DNA from: a virus
Reading direction: 5' to 3' (one strand)
DNA length: 49,354 nucleotides
Virus record (IMG/VR): IMGVR_UViG_3300027977_000051
Coordinates: 1-49,354 of that record
The first letter of the stretch is position 1. Each line of letters begins with the position of its first letter. The position numbers and the translations under genes were made by a program. Below, piece after piece: positions 25,801-33,631 of the stretch. A model generated the notes under the pieces. That model was not told where the DNA came from. It did not search any database and saw only the letters and a program-made list of their open reading frames with translations.

Positions 25801-28800
25801 CCAGCGTGTCCGTGTCTATGATGTTGCCCGCTTTGTTCTCACTTAATCTGCTGTTGTCAAGAAAAAGTCCAAAAAACTTTGCCGGCCTCGTAAGTGCCAG
25901 CAACTTCATCACCGCGAAAGGATATTGTGCGCTCGTCCTCCACGCGGTCTCCGCTGGAGCATGATCACCAAACTTCCATGTCCTGTCAAGTCCGGCAGCC
26001 GCGTAGCTGTCTATAAGTCCGGTCTGCAAAGGTGACAGCAATTGTCCATTGGCATCAACCGGCAGATAATTCAAAAGTCCTGGCCTCACATATCTTGGGT
26101 TAGAAGTGTGCGAGCCGTGATCATATCCACTTGCAAGGTCATTCCATAACAGTTCATTTCCCGAGCTGTATGGTGCTGGACCGTAGTGCTCCACCCACCA
26201 AGCGGGTCTCTCGCTGTAGCCCAACATCTCCCATGGATGTGTGTGCGGCCTGTCGGTGTCATAGAAATGTTTGTATATGCCCCTCCAATATCCAGGCAGA
26301 TATTCTCCATTGATCGAGTCTTTGTTCCTGCTGTAGTTGAAAGTGAAAGCGTTGTTAGATTCGTATGTGTTATTTTTTTGATAGTCCACTCCGTTCCTAC
26401 CAGCCCAAGAATAAAAATCGTGACCCATGATATCATTTATTTCCCTGATGGTGTAATCACCGGCAGTGAATCCCGATGGACTGACTTCTGATTTGGGCAA
26501 TAGCTTGGCATCATATTGAGTCTTGCAGTTGTTGTATATCCTTTTCTCTAATTCCAGCAACACGTCGTCCCTGTAATCTCCATGCGCCAGTGTCCTGCTG
26601 CCGTCGTGCCCTACTATCACATATGCCGGTGACACATAAGTTTCGTCCAACACTTTTTCTGGCCTGTAACGAGGATACATGCCCAGTTTGGTTGGCGTAG
26701 GTGGGATGAAGCTGCCGGTAGTGTCATTGTAATCCTTGATCTGGATCACGTCACCTTCAGTCAATGTGGCGGTTATGTTGACGCTGTCATCTGCGTCACT
26801 GAACGTGTAGTCATAACCATTCAACAGCTGGACGCCATTGAGATACAAATACACCGCGCGGTTGCTGGGGATCGCGTCGTCAAATTGGCTGTCTATGGAA
26901 TATTGAGTCTCGGTGCCGTCCTGCACCGTGTAGGTCCTGGTGCTGACTTTTTCTCCATGACCAACCATGTCCTCATAGTAGAATGGAAAACTGGTGTTCT
27001 TCTGCTTGGTCATTATCCTCAATATCTCGTCCACCGCCTGCGCGGCGTCCTCGTATGGTTTTGCTATGGTGAAGTTGGCCTGGAACGCCTCTTTGAATTT
27101 TTGATATTCCATCGAGCAATAATCGATTGACGATATGGCGTTGGCGTGTTGATCTATGAGCAGGAACACGGCCTGTGGTAGCGGAGAGGAATGCTGCAGT
27201 ATGGTTCCTCCCTTGGTTCTGACATCTGGCAGATCACGTAGGTTGCTGTCTCCCGGGGTGTCGCCGGTCATTTCGACATTTTTCTCATTTATGTCGTGCA
27301 AGTGGTTCATTATCTGGCCAAATGTGAATTCTCGCAATTGCTCATTGAATGGATTCACTGCCAAGTTTTCCGGTATCTGATATAAACCTTTGCCCTTGAT
27401 CTTCTTGGCACTGCTGAAGCATGTTATTTTGACAATGTCTCCCACCGACAGATCGTATGTGAACTTGACGTATTTGTTGGTGGTTCCATTGACCAATGTG
27501 TAATCGGTCGTTATGTTTTGCACCTTATGATTCACGTCCACCTGCACCTCCAGGTCTGGTAGCTGTGCACTGTTGGCAAATACATCTACGGGAAACAATC
27601 TCAACTCATTTGATTCCACTATGAACGTTCTCAACACCCTCTGCCTGCTGGGCTCAGCCATCTGCACCCAGGATGTTCTCGGTAGATTATGGGTCCTATC
27701 AATTATATAATTCACATGTCCGGTACTGAAATTTTTTGATACCATGGAATCCCCGCTCTTGTATGTGAATGATGATGATGCGATGTCGGATGAAAAAACT
27801 ATGTCGCCCACGTTGTTGATGGTGTTGTATTTGACCCTGATACCCAGCACAGTGTCTATGGGTGACGTGTCGGAAGTCTTGTATTCGAACAGCGCCGCGC
27901 CCTCGAATGTGGAATTTGGATATATCGCGGGATCATTGAATGCCACGTGATCATCGTCCTCTATGACAAACAATGGTTTTTGATTGATGGCAGTCTTAGT
28001 TTGTCCCTGTTGCCACGTTGCTGTGGACTCCGTGTAATAAAGTGTTTTGCCTTGGTAGACCGATCCCAGTTCGGCGTAAACGGTCTGTCCATCTTGCGGA
28101 AGACCGTCCGACTCCAGAGTAAGGTTGATCTTGGACACTCCAGCTATGGTCACGAAGTTTACCTTATAGATCCGGTTATTGACCGTGGCGTCGGTGTCGG
28201 CCGTGAACAGCACACGCATGCCCTGGGAAAATGGCACCCCGTCCACGATGTATCCCAAAGAATTTGGAATGGCAGAGAACACGTCTGTGGTGAAGGCATC
28301 CACCAGCGCCACGGAGTTTAGTCCCTGTGTACCGTGATCGAACAATTGCAGTCCGGAATCAAATTCTATTATGGGCCTCTTGGCCCTGCTGGTCTCTGAC
28401 AGTGACGTGGCGTTGCCGTTGACCTGATCCGCGGCCGCGATCGCGGACCTGTGGAACCATCTGTTGTATCTGCTCCAGGCGTTGTTGTCAAAGCTGTCTC
28501 GCTTGATGGTGATGTAGTCCGGCGTTTCGGGTCTGTAGAAACTGATGGCGTAGGGTCGTGTGTCATAGGCCACACTATCGTAGAGCTCAGTGGTCTCTGT
28601 TGAATAATGTTCGGGAGTTATCAATTTAGCAGTGTCCGTGAGAGTGATATGATCTCCCACTCCTTCCACATAATATTCTCTATTGGCGTATGCGGCACTG
28701 GTGGTGTTTGATCCAAATTTAACTTTCATTCCATTGGTCAGTTTGGTGCCAGTTCCCATGGTGTAATTTTTGCTGCCCAATATTTCTTTTTCCACATTAA

Positions 28801-29686
28801 TTTTGGTGGCCGCGGTGATGGTCTTGATTTGGAGTACTCCTTGCATAGCCTGGTGATTGCCGCATTGATAGTACAATATGTCAGGTGCGTTGTTCGGCAC
28901 GGTGAATGTCAATGTGCCCACCTGGGTGCCGTTGCCTGTGACAGACGTGGAATATATCACCGACGTGCTGCCGTCCTCGGCTATGCCGGTCTTGAATGGC
29001 TCCGTCATGATGTAGAATGGATGCCCGGTGACCTGGAGCGCGAATTTATAGGTGTTTCCCCTGTACAAGGTCAGGGTTGGGTTGGCAGTGTCTCCGTGTG
29101 TGCTGAAAGTGTAGGCACCGGTGCCCGCGTTGGCAACCGTGATCTCTGTGACAGAGTTTGGTCCGTTGTTCGATATCAACACTGGGTTGGGACCTTCTGG
29201 CAGCCAGTAATACTCCCTGTAGTTCACGAGTTTGTCAAAATCCACTGCTGGGTTCCAGGCGTAGACTGTTTGCTTGTTCAACCTGCCATGGTCATCCACG
29301 TTGCCGCCAAAGAACTTTATTTGGTTGATGTAGTCATCATAAGTTGCCGTGAACTTCACCTGGTCTTCGGGATTGATGGATGATGTGTCCTTGTCAGTAT
29401 AGGTCACAGTGGGCTCCAGCTGATAATTTGCCCTGTCCTCGCTGGTTGATTCTATGTAGCTGTCCGCGGCCTGCCTGGTGTATGAATATTCTCTTCCGAT
29501 GTATCCGTCTAATCTGGTCAGGCTGCCGGGCTGTATAAGTTGGTCCAGGGTGCTGGTGAGGAACCTGTGGTTGTTGTCGGTCCTGTAGAAGGCCGGCAGA
29601 TGTGCAATGGACCTGCGCAGCGTCACCCCCTGTGCGTCCGTAACCACCTCATAATTTGTCTGGCTATTGATAGGAGAATCTGCCAT
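16811..29686 (-). CDS. Giant baseplate/tail structural protein (4291 aa) with cupredoxin-like domain and FG-GAP-like propeller
   Basis: One unbroken reading frame of 4291 residues, three bases after gp6 and in the place of T4 gp7 (about 1030 residues), so a wedge or fibre-like baseplate component is likely. The N-terminus (SIAHLPAFYRTDNNHRFL) is typical of giant structural proteins beside gp6 in marine T4-like phages. Residues about 203-290 look like a cupredoxin, with H222, C275, H278 and M281 in the type-1 copper order. Residues about 2080-2550 hold seven FG-GAP-like units (FGYNIVARND, LGQSLCISTD, FGHRVAVNEN, FGEAISMSID and others). From about 3500 to the end come repeated beta modules of the type GDGSTTxF...VxVDG...DYTV. 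At least 15 DGST tetrapeptides occur. It probably assembles as part of the baseplate periphery. Confidence 0.8.
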   Translation of the reverse strand: MADSPINSQTNYEVVTDAQGVTLRRSIAHLPAFYRTDNNHRFLTSTLDQLIQPGSLTRLDGYIGREYSYTRQAADSYIESTSEDRANYQLEPTVTYTDKDTSSINPEDQVKFTATYDDYINQIKFFGGNVDDHGRLNKQTVYAWNPAVDFDKLVNYREYYWLPEGPNPVLISNNGPNSVTEITVANAGTGAYTFSTHGDTANPTLTLYRGNTYKFALQVTGHPFYIMTEPFKTGIAEDGSTSVIYSTSVTGNGTQVGTLTFTVPNNAPDILYYQCGNHQAMQGVLQIKTITAATKINVEKEILGSKNYTMGTGTKLTNGMKVKFGSNTTSAAYANREYYVEGVGDHITLTDTAKLITPEHYSTETTELYDSVAYDTRPYAISFYRPETPDYITIKRDSFDNNAWSRYNRWFHRSAIAAADQVNGNATSLSETSRAKRPIIEFDSGLQLFDHGTQGLNSVALVDAFTTDVFSAIPNSLGYIVDGVPFSQGMRVLFTADTDATVNNRIYKVNFVTIAGVSKINLTLESDGLPQDGQTVYAELGSVYQGKTLYYTESTATWQQGQTKTAINQKPLFVIEDDDHVAFNDPAIYPNSTFEGAALFEYKTSDTSPIDTVLGIRVKYNTINNVGDIVFSSDIASSSFTYKSGDSMVSKNFSTGHVNYIIDRTHNLPRTSWVQMAEPSRQRVLRTFIVESNELRLFPVDVFANSAQLPDLEVQVDVNHKVQNITTDYTLVNGTTNKYVKFTYDLSVGDIVKITCFSSAKKIKGKGLYQIPENLAVNPFNEQLREFTFGQIMNHLHDINEKNVEMTGDTPGDSNLRDLPDVRTKGGTILQHSSPLPQAVFLLIDQHANAISSIDYCSMEYQKFKEAFQANFTIAKPYEDAAQAVDEILRIMTKQKNTSFPFYYEDMVGHGEKVSTRTYTVQDGTETQYSIDSQFDDAIPSNRAVYLYLNGVQLLNGYDYTFSDADDSVNITATLTEGDVIQIKDYNDTTGSFIPPTPTKLGMYPRYRPEKVLDETYVSPAYVIVGHDGSRTLAHGDYRDDVLLELEKRIYNNCKTQYDAKLLPKSEVSPSGFTAGDYTIREINDIMGHDFYSWAGRNGVDYQKNNTYESNNAFTFNYSRNKDSINGEYLPGYWRGIYKHFYDTDRPHTHPWEMLGYSERPAWWVEHYGPAPYSSGNELLWNDLASGYDHGSHTSNPRYVRPGLLNYLPVDANGQLLSPLQTGLIDSYAAAGLDRTWKFGDHAPAETAWRTSAQYPFAVMKLLALTRPAKFFGLFLDNSRLSENKAGNIIDTDTLVAQNTRQAKYHLEVTVDTLTQSTTRYITAGYQPMIVNYLIKCNLDPAVFFYDKMKDLNVQLSYKLGGFSDKQNLRVLTDSVSPGSTAGSQFIPDENYKILFRVSNPINTFEYSGVLVESNTAVSGDGSTLEGGYKIIGYNTIKPYFKIFQPLKNGNSYNIEAGSARAVIYKDFSQVEQIITYGTVFKDIQSVVDFLTGYGKYLESQGFVFDRFSKELEETANWETSAKEFIYWTRQGWAPGSAITLSPGAGGFNLVTRDSVVGKLRNLQGEYTVLDASGRTMPEKSISTKRVGTTFEIVSKFPDSGIYNISINAVQKEHLLLFDNATVFSDIILQLATGFRQQRLKLIGWKTGDWNGDYYSPGFVFDEAKVNLWTANTDYQIGDTVEYNSRFFTANKNHNSGNTFATVNWLQKKSKPTQQLIPNFDYKIAQFNDFYNLESNNFDEGQQKLAQHLTGYQSRNYLDNLFQNDVSQYKFYQGFIREKGTLNAIDKLVKSRFYGEDIDLEVYPEWMIRAGEFGNVDNAQSVQIRMPSDTFTSNIQSIEILDDIADQSNWEKSARVIKSQLFSKPLEYMADDTFARFDYSQPGIDKDSVQKYKTAGYPRLIDADHTAFNINDLLNLNVSSVTKNDLVWMAKKENNDWDMLRLTSTGLRIIAMRQINNATQVEVILTNPHNFQVGEYFAILNSQFSQLNGVFKIISTPNANSVIFNFNQSRAISVVSSLNLRIDESTLVTYGNVYKWVSVRFSSMDEVNDRISYNVYRDVDQTNFVNGDRVFADTNPDGRWTIYEKTDPYTSTILASPDADNQQDFGYNIVARNDSRMICVAAPDQGQGSLHFLFRQENLPGNLFTVVSSFAMADGDTDESRLGQSLCISTDENYIAAGAPYTRTLGPTSTRQDGVGIVKVWAWNNTNKQYDLSHTVLPPSDDSSTLVNMNYGWSVAIAEPSDNSTVSTRPKFLFASAPGLSSDSGVVYVHTLQKDVGDSTIQVWRQDSAIFSTEPGSGKRFGHRVAVNENADIIAISSVSPGSAGMVEIFTRSSVNDDGSTVEDGSTKHIFTHRQTLKGVNADGSTLNTAFGEAISMSIDGELLVISAPGTEAGEQTDAGAVYVYKWKADGSTNTYTLSDTIAAPEAASNIRFGSTVQINRMKNRIVIGAEKFGNSRTMRFDSNSTTFDLGDTLIVDLNIGSGAVFTATKYNTKYVIDDKLVTTSVNENDDFGRGIFITDTSVFVGSPDDDTLTTDGSTYRVDDGTVTVFDLNTPGNYAWTALSTETSLIDDSRIDSVFIFDSAKNEIIDYLDYYDPVKGRILGVADREINYKTEWDPAIYNIATGGKTLNAKTAWGEEHVGEVWWDLGRVRWLWYEQQNVEYQTKNWGNLFPGSSVDIYEWVESTLAPSEYSQRSDTTPGLAIGVSGRPLHPDNTVFTVKQKYNPVSDSYVNYYYFWVRNSVFLPPKGKAVVDRKNTAAYVANVIRNPLSTGIKYYAVTGNNSLITYNVKNSLVNDNTILNVSYRKNDNLDESHAVWNIIKQGDKNDRPKALLENKWWDSLVGKDLIGNEVPDLTLPLNQRYGNRIRPRQSWYLDRFAALKEIIDYSNTILKNNQLADIIGYDNLNSKDPEPTSTSGEWDSRVESYADLTYIDTRDISGIINVLVASDEENSRGSWAIYQWNAPEWNRTKVQTYNTSKYYRLADWYDKGYDENTLIDKQVNFQYEMDALPLEIGDIVKVLKADTGGWKLFEKTTDEMRNVATQNGTIQISAALYDYTIDNTGYNADDTFDENFFDQEPTTETRNVLRALRDDIFVGDLAVEYNNIFFIGLRKVLEEQLYVDWLSTTSFINVTNRLRPLDQRKTYNIGNENFVEDYINEVKPFHTKIREYKLGYSNTDTQDGIITDFDLPAFYDGSNTRNVDPVADVGVMSRYPYRFWRDNHKKYVTSIAVTKGGSGYVTAPTVTLVGGTTKSVGPFAVLGQSNSGTTSGQSGYYYPLYTAALDAQVADDSAGGTGTSTIFTFVEYPGLEFHMPTTGQNIANTDRPSGYDVYTTADNTQATATAIVQGGSVTSIRLLTPGTNYTATPTVVLTGGGAGGTTPANFARAYANLTNDVVRDIHTTIKFDRVQSTATVLLWEANRDYAFNDLIRYEQGFYKVNSGFTSTAEFKDGLPYLTKLRGDEPYLTAAERTLGMYDPISGMPGNELSQVMTGVDYGGVMVTGLAFDNSQGWDRSPWYDNPWDSYGLSRVQTFYGDGSTTGFTFSTAPSATDVYTVYINGVRQTSLVFRGDGSTKTFTVIPDDSAVAGTGDEIQFILFNDDGVLTPTDDKTLDSIITGGLFGSAVGIAPSDIILEGDGFVTPETSYAPEENLPGSMFDTVDIKVYTTPESGVPFIMMKNYIGNASTTTFAIGQMPGTLESVIVMIDGQTKRLTTDYTVDVDAKTITMLAAPAANAKISIKSFAMSGSNYIVINTLIGDGSTTSFVTAARESFQLDSAMSQLYVTVDGVPTTAYTYTTANKLITLTFNTAPAIGKSIQIAAFNQPAGSGRAQAEIRAEQKVHDGGNRYTLTYPSGSIGPFSGLTMIEVGGKILRGPDNTYYAGDGSTVTYSLGTDPANAVTSATQAQVFVNGTKKDLGTDYTVNLGTQQVQLVSAPASTDVVAVSVLLDNHYYTEGADIIFRPAQLATDGITLTSGTTFSTTTFNNALGMNQRREIFAGNSTGEFVLQDTPMNSDYLFVWLNGQALTQGYDFTFGSNYFVDGKKLKISGISLTATDRVDVMYFAVESAKLATGFRIFKDMLNRTFFKRISSDDTTALAAALTEDATSITVADGSKLATPPGGSVPGVIFIDKERIEYFIKNNNTLSQLRRGTLGTGIRTHTSGTQVVDASGSQTVPYAETVFTKTSLSDGSTAQFPTSIAAATPNELDVFVGGKRLPHISEDGSTANFTVDGSTANVVLASVPAAKVQVKVVQKRGRVWYTTGSGTASDGKGLQKSTTNQARFIAGEPTNAPE

Positions 29687-29688
29687 CG

Positions 29689-32600
29689 CTAGTATCCCGT
29701 TCCGCTACTGCCCGTGCCGGATCCCGATCCGATTCTTCCTGTGGTTGATTGAGATGCTGCTGACCTTGACCTGTTGCTGGTGGTTGTGCCCGTGGTGCTG
29801 GTCACCACAGTGCCGCTGATGGCAAGCTGATTGGCTCCTATCGCGTCAATTATCACCACGTCCTCGACTGTGGCTCCACTTATGAATATCTCGTCCGCGG
29901 CGCTGCTTATCTGGAACAGGGATCCGAACACCTGCTCATTTTGATTGGGCACTATGACCACAGTCAAAAGGTCTGGTGCCATCTGGTTGTGGATGTAGGC
30001 TGCCAGCTCCGTGAAATAGAATGTGTCACCAAAATCAAAGTTGTTCAGCGCGAAAAATTCGTTGATGGCTTGGATGACCCTGGTCTTTATAACCGCCGCC
30101 GTGACATTAGTGGAGGCATTCTTGACCACCTTGAAAGTTGCCTGGAACTGTTCCTCTGCCTTGCTTCCAAAAAGTATTTTGTATTTCACTGGGTGGTACA
30201 CTATCTGGTCCGACAGGCCTTTCAATGGATTCAACACGCCGGAGTAGGATATTCTTAATTGGTCTGATGTGGATGCGGCAGGTTCATCTCCTCCCCTGGC
30301 CAGCCATGTCCTGTACAACTGATCGTATGACCTCTCCAGCATGTAGATGTCCATGATGTTGGTGTGCGAGGGATCTATTCGTGTGCCTTGTCCGGCATAA
30401 TGCTTGTAAAGAAATTCGATATTTGCCCGTCCCTTCCTGGCATAGTAGTCGGTGCTTGTCGACAAGGTGACTGAAGCCTTGTCATATATCTTGACCACGT
30501 CATCATTGTAGAAGTAAAATAACTGCCCGTCCTCATAATTGCTGGGCAGAGTGATGCTGGATTCCGTGGCTGCCAACACATAGTTGGTGGCCGCGTGTGG
30601 CCTGTAGCGTTGTATGTTGTCATAGCTATTGTATTTTTCAAAAAATACAAATTTTGTGCTGACGTTTGTGTCTGGTTCAACTATGATGTTGAATATCTCG
30701 GGATTGTCTACCACTCCGTCATCGTCGCCGTCAAAAAATCCCACTTTTATTTTCCTGTTGTCCTGGTATCCATCGCTCTCCTGCACCACTCCCACCACTT
30801 GCCAGTCTATGGGGTAGCCCACCGCGGATCCCGTGTTGGGCAATGTGTTGCTCTTTAGGATCCTCACCGTGTCCTTGACGGACCTCCCTGACACATAATC
30901 ATATATCCTCTCCTGCTCATCAAAATGGAATTTATTGTCTGCTAGCGACTCAAATATGTAGTCAGTGTTCCTGTAGGTCACCGTGTAGGTGTTGCCGTCA
31001 TTCACGAACCTGAACCACCAGCTGCGGTCCTGATTGGAGTTTGTGGTATCGCCGGCGTCGGCCAGCGAAAATACCTCGGATGAGCTGAGATTGGCACCGG
31101 TAATCACCTTCCACTGTGCGTTCTCCTCGTCGTATCTCAATCCAAACTCCTCGAATATCTCGATCCTGTCCTGCAGGTCGGTTTTAAGAGCAGCATCGAA
31201 CACCGTGACGAACTGCGGTATGACCGCTGCCAGAACCGAGTCCGCTGGCAACACATCATTCAGCGTGATGGGTCCAAGACCTGACTCTAAATTTCCCGCG
31301 CCTCCGTTGGCCCCATCGCCCGCGACCAGGGCTATTTTGCTCCACTGCCTGTCCTGTGCCAATCCGGTCGTGGATGAAACCAACTTGCCGTTCAAAAATT
31401 TTCTGGTGTCCGGAGAAATGAATTTGATCAATGCGCCGGGCTTGGCGTATTTTAGATTGGTGGTGGAGAAATCACCCACAACCAGTGGTCCCGCCCCCAT
31501 GAAGTAACCTGTGTTGGTGTTGGTTCCCACAGAAGAGCTTACCCAATCTGCTGCCAGCGCGGACAGGTTCTTGGTAGGATAGTTGTCATAATAGAATTGC
31601 CTGGCCGAGGCCTTGTTCAGCTTGGTCTCCACCAATCTATTGATCACGTCCAATATTTCATTCCTGTTGGTGAAAGAGAAAGTGAACTGCGGGGTGCTGG
31701 TCTCGCGATAGATTATACCGTCATCTGCGAAAACCGACACGTTGCTGTATGAACCCGAGGGATCTATGATTTCCTTGGCCCTGCTGATGCCACTCGCGCT
31801 CCTGTTCACTGCCTTGACCTTGATTATCTCCTGAGACGCCGACAGCGGCACGACGTTGTAGTCCTCTGCCGTGATCATCCTGTTCTGAGAATAATACACC
31901 TGTGGTGCCTTGGTCCGGATGCTGTCGTTGCTCTCTGTGGCAGCTGCGTTGTATATGCTTTGCTGCAGTTCGCAAGATATGGTAAGCACCTGCTCACCAC
32001 CGTTGGCATCTATGTATGTCATGCTGAATGATATGCCTTGCATGTCTGATGGCTGCACGGAAAAATTAGAGTTGGCGCTGGTCCTGTAGTAGACTCTGAA
32101 TTTTCCCGATGGTATGTTGGAAAAATTTCCGTCCCCGAACACCAGATCGATGGCGTCGTTGTTCTTGGTCACGACGTTGTAGATATCTCTCACGTCGCTG
32201 TTTAGACTGTTGTAGATCACATTGCTGCCGCTGAGGTCTGGCACCTTGGTCCAAAATTTTTCTATCTGTCCAAAGTCATCCAGCTCATATAACCAAACGT
32301 CCGTGTTGTTTATGTTGTTGACGTTGACAGCCTGCACGTAGTTGGTAGTTGGTTGATTTATGCCGAACTCCAGATTGGCCAATGATCCCTGTTTCAGCAG
32401 TGCGAAAAATCCAGTGTTGGGGCTGGAGTCTCCAGCGCCGTCGCTCCTGTACAGATATGAGAATCCCGTTCCCGGCACCGGTGTCTGCTCGTATATGGAT
32501 TCGGAATTGATCAATGTGGATGGCACTATCTCAAATGTCCTGGCCACTCCGCTGATGCCCCTGGTGAATGTGAATATGGGAAGGTCGGTGTTGTTGCTGT

Positions 32601-33168
32601 TGACCATGTAGACTTCTGTCTTTATTCCACCTATGTTGTCCGCCTCCTTTGGCTTTCCAAAAATTTGTCCGGACACGTTGGCGGCGTTCAGTATGCTTAT
32701 GAACTGTTCCCTGGCATTGGCGTTGGTGGCGTCATTCCATGCCACGGTGACATTGGCAAGGCTGTTTCCGCTGCTGTCCCTCACGTCCTGAGTCGTGCTC
32801 ACCGAGCTGAATTTCAGCAGTCCGGTAGCGGGCAGGTTCCTCTTGGCGTTGTAGTTGATCAGCCGCGCCAGCCTCAGTATGCTGTTCCTTCTTGATGCGG
32901 TCTCTAAAAAATTCTCTCTGGCGTTGAGGTCCACCCTGAAGCTGAGACTCTGGGCCACGTAGGCGATGAGATCTATCAGCGCGATGTATTCCGAGCTCTC
33001 CACGAAATCATTAAAATTCTCGGGATAGTTCTCCCTGAGATAGGCTATCATGGTCCTGCGCAGGGTCTCGAAATCGTAGGATTTGAAATCAGCCTGTTGG
33101 AAACTGGTGTAGATCTTACGCCAATCCTCGGCTACTAGCAATCGGTTCTGTCTGTCAGTGCTGGCCAT
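29689..33168 (-). CDS. 6: Baseplate wedge protein gp6
   Basis: 1159 residues, longer than T4 gp6 (about 660) as is usual in marine relatives. The N-terminal ASTDRQNRLLVAEDWRKIY, YDFETLRRTMIAYLRENYPE, SSEYIALIDLIAYVAQSLSFRVDLNAREN and RLINYNAKR stretches are the signature of the gp6 / baseplate-J-like family. QVYYSQNRMITAEDYNVVPL and a C-terminal FFALNNFDFGDTFYFTELAAYIH region complete the pattern. gp6 joins the wedges into a ring around the hub and triggers sheath contraction. The ATG at 33168 lies 15 bases downstream of a late-promoter-like AATAAATA. The gene is followed, three bases on, by the giant baseplate gene. Confidence 0.93.
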   Translation of the reverse strand: MASTDRQNRLLVAEDWRKIYTSFQQADFKSYDFETLRRTMIAYLRENYPENFNDFVESSEYIALIDLIAYVAQSLSFRVDLNARENFLETASRRNSILRLARLINYNAKRNLPATGLLKFSSVSTTQDVRDSSGNSLANVTVAWNDATNANAREQFISILNAANVSGQIFGKPKEADNIGGIKTEVYMVNSNNTDLPIFTFTRGISGVARTFEIVPSTLINSESIYEQTPVPGTGFSYLYRSDGAGDSSPNTGFFALLKQGSLANLEFGINQPTTNYVQAVNVNNINNTDVWLYELDDFGQIEKFWTKVPDLSGSNVIYNSLNSDVRDIYNVVTKNNDAIDLVFGDGNFSNIPSGKFRVYYRTSANSNFSVQPSDMQGISFSMTYIDANGGEQVLTISCELQQSIYNAAATESNDSIRTKAPQVYYSQNRMITAEDYNVVPLSASQEIIKVKAVNRSASGISRAKEIIDPSGSYSNVSVFADDGIIYRETSTPQFTFSFTNRNEILDVINRLVETKLNKASARQFYYDNYPTKNLSALAADWVSSSVGTNTNTGYFMGAGPLVVGDFSTTNLKYAKPGALIKFISPDTRKFLNGKLVSSTTGLAQDRQWSKIALVAGDGANGGAGNLESGLGPITLNDVLPADSVLAAVIPQFVTVFDAALKTDLQDRIEIFEEFGLRYDEENAQWKVITGANLSSSEVFSLADAGDTTNSNQDRSWWFRFVNDGNTYTVTYRNTDYIFESLADNKFHFDEQERIYDYVSGRSVKDTVRILKSNTLPNTGSAVGYPIDWQVVGVVQESDGYQDNRKIKVGFFDGDDDGVVDNPEIFNIIVEPDTNVSTKFVFFEKYNSYDNIQRYRPHAATNYVLAATESSITLPSNYEDGQLFYFYNDDVVKIYDKASVTLSTSTDYYARKGRANIEFLYKHYAGQGTRIDPSHTNIMDIYMLERSYDQLYRTWLARGGDEPAASTSDQLRISYSGVLNPLKGLSDQIVYHPVKYKILFGSKAEEQFQATFKVVKNASTNVTAAVIKTRVIQAINEFFALNNFDFGDTFYFTELAAYIHNQMAPDLLTVVIVPNQNEQVFGSLFQISSAADEIFISGATVEDVVIIDAIGANQLAISGTVVTSTTGTTTSNRSRSAASQSTTGRIGSGSGTGSSGTGY

Positions 33169-33183
33169 AGTTTAATACACGGA

Positions 33184-33191
33184 TATTTATT
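33184..33191 (-). promoter_or_regulatory. Candidate late promoter AATAAATA before gp6
   Basis: AATAAATA in the 43-base gap between gp25 and gp6, minus strand. The predicted start is about 33178, leaving a 10-base leader. It fits the NATAAATA late-promoter form used by T4-like cyanophages. Confidence 0.55.
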
Positions 33192-33211
33192 GATAATATT
33201 AAGTGCGTAGT

Positions 33212-33622
33212 TTAAGACAGGCGCAGAAGCGAGTTATCATCAAAACTGAAGGTCAGTTTCTCGGTAATATTGTATGGAAGATAGGATATAGTGGCCTGAA
33301 CAGCTATGCCCTTTTCGTATTCGCTCACGGTGATTTCTGAGGTACTGATCCTAGGGTCAGCATTGAGATTCTGCGTGATGTCATCCGCTATGGCCTGCTT
33401 CAAAGCATTGGTCAGCGGCTCGTGTATGCAGTCATATATGATGGTGCCGAACTCGGGGTTCTCCACCCGCTCGCCCTTGCGGACGCTGAGTCTGTTGATG
33501 AGATCCTGCTTTATTAGCTCAAAATCATACAGCTTGAAGTTGGTCTGGTCGGCCCTAGAACTGAATCCCTTGAAAACCTGCCCCGATTTGCCAAAGCTGC
33601 CGTTGCTGTCATTGTATGCCAT
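33212..33622 (-). CDS. 25: Baseplate wedge protein gp25
   Basis: 136 residues, close to T4 gp25 (132). FKLYDFELIKQDLINRLSVRKGERVENPEFGTIIYDCIHEP contains the conserved 'G-E-R-x-x-x-P-x-F-G ... D ... EP' pattern of the gp25 / W-like baseplate family, and the beta strand ITVSEYEKGIAVQATISYLP follows as expected. It binds the inner baseplate and helps start sheath assembly. It begins 9 bases after gp5 ends in the transcribed direction and shares its operon. Confidence 0.93.
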   Translation of the reverse strand: MAYNDSNGSFGKSGQVFKGFSSRADQTNFKLYDFELIKQDLINRLSVRKGERVENPEFGTIIYDCIHEPLTNALKQAIADDITQNLNADPRISTSEITVSEYEKGIAVQATISYLPYNITEKLTFSFDDNSLLRLS

Positions 33623-33631
33623 ATTAATCCT

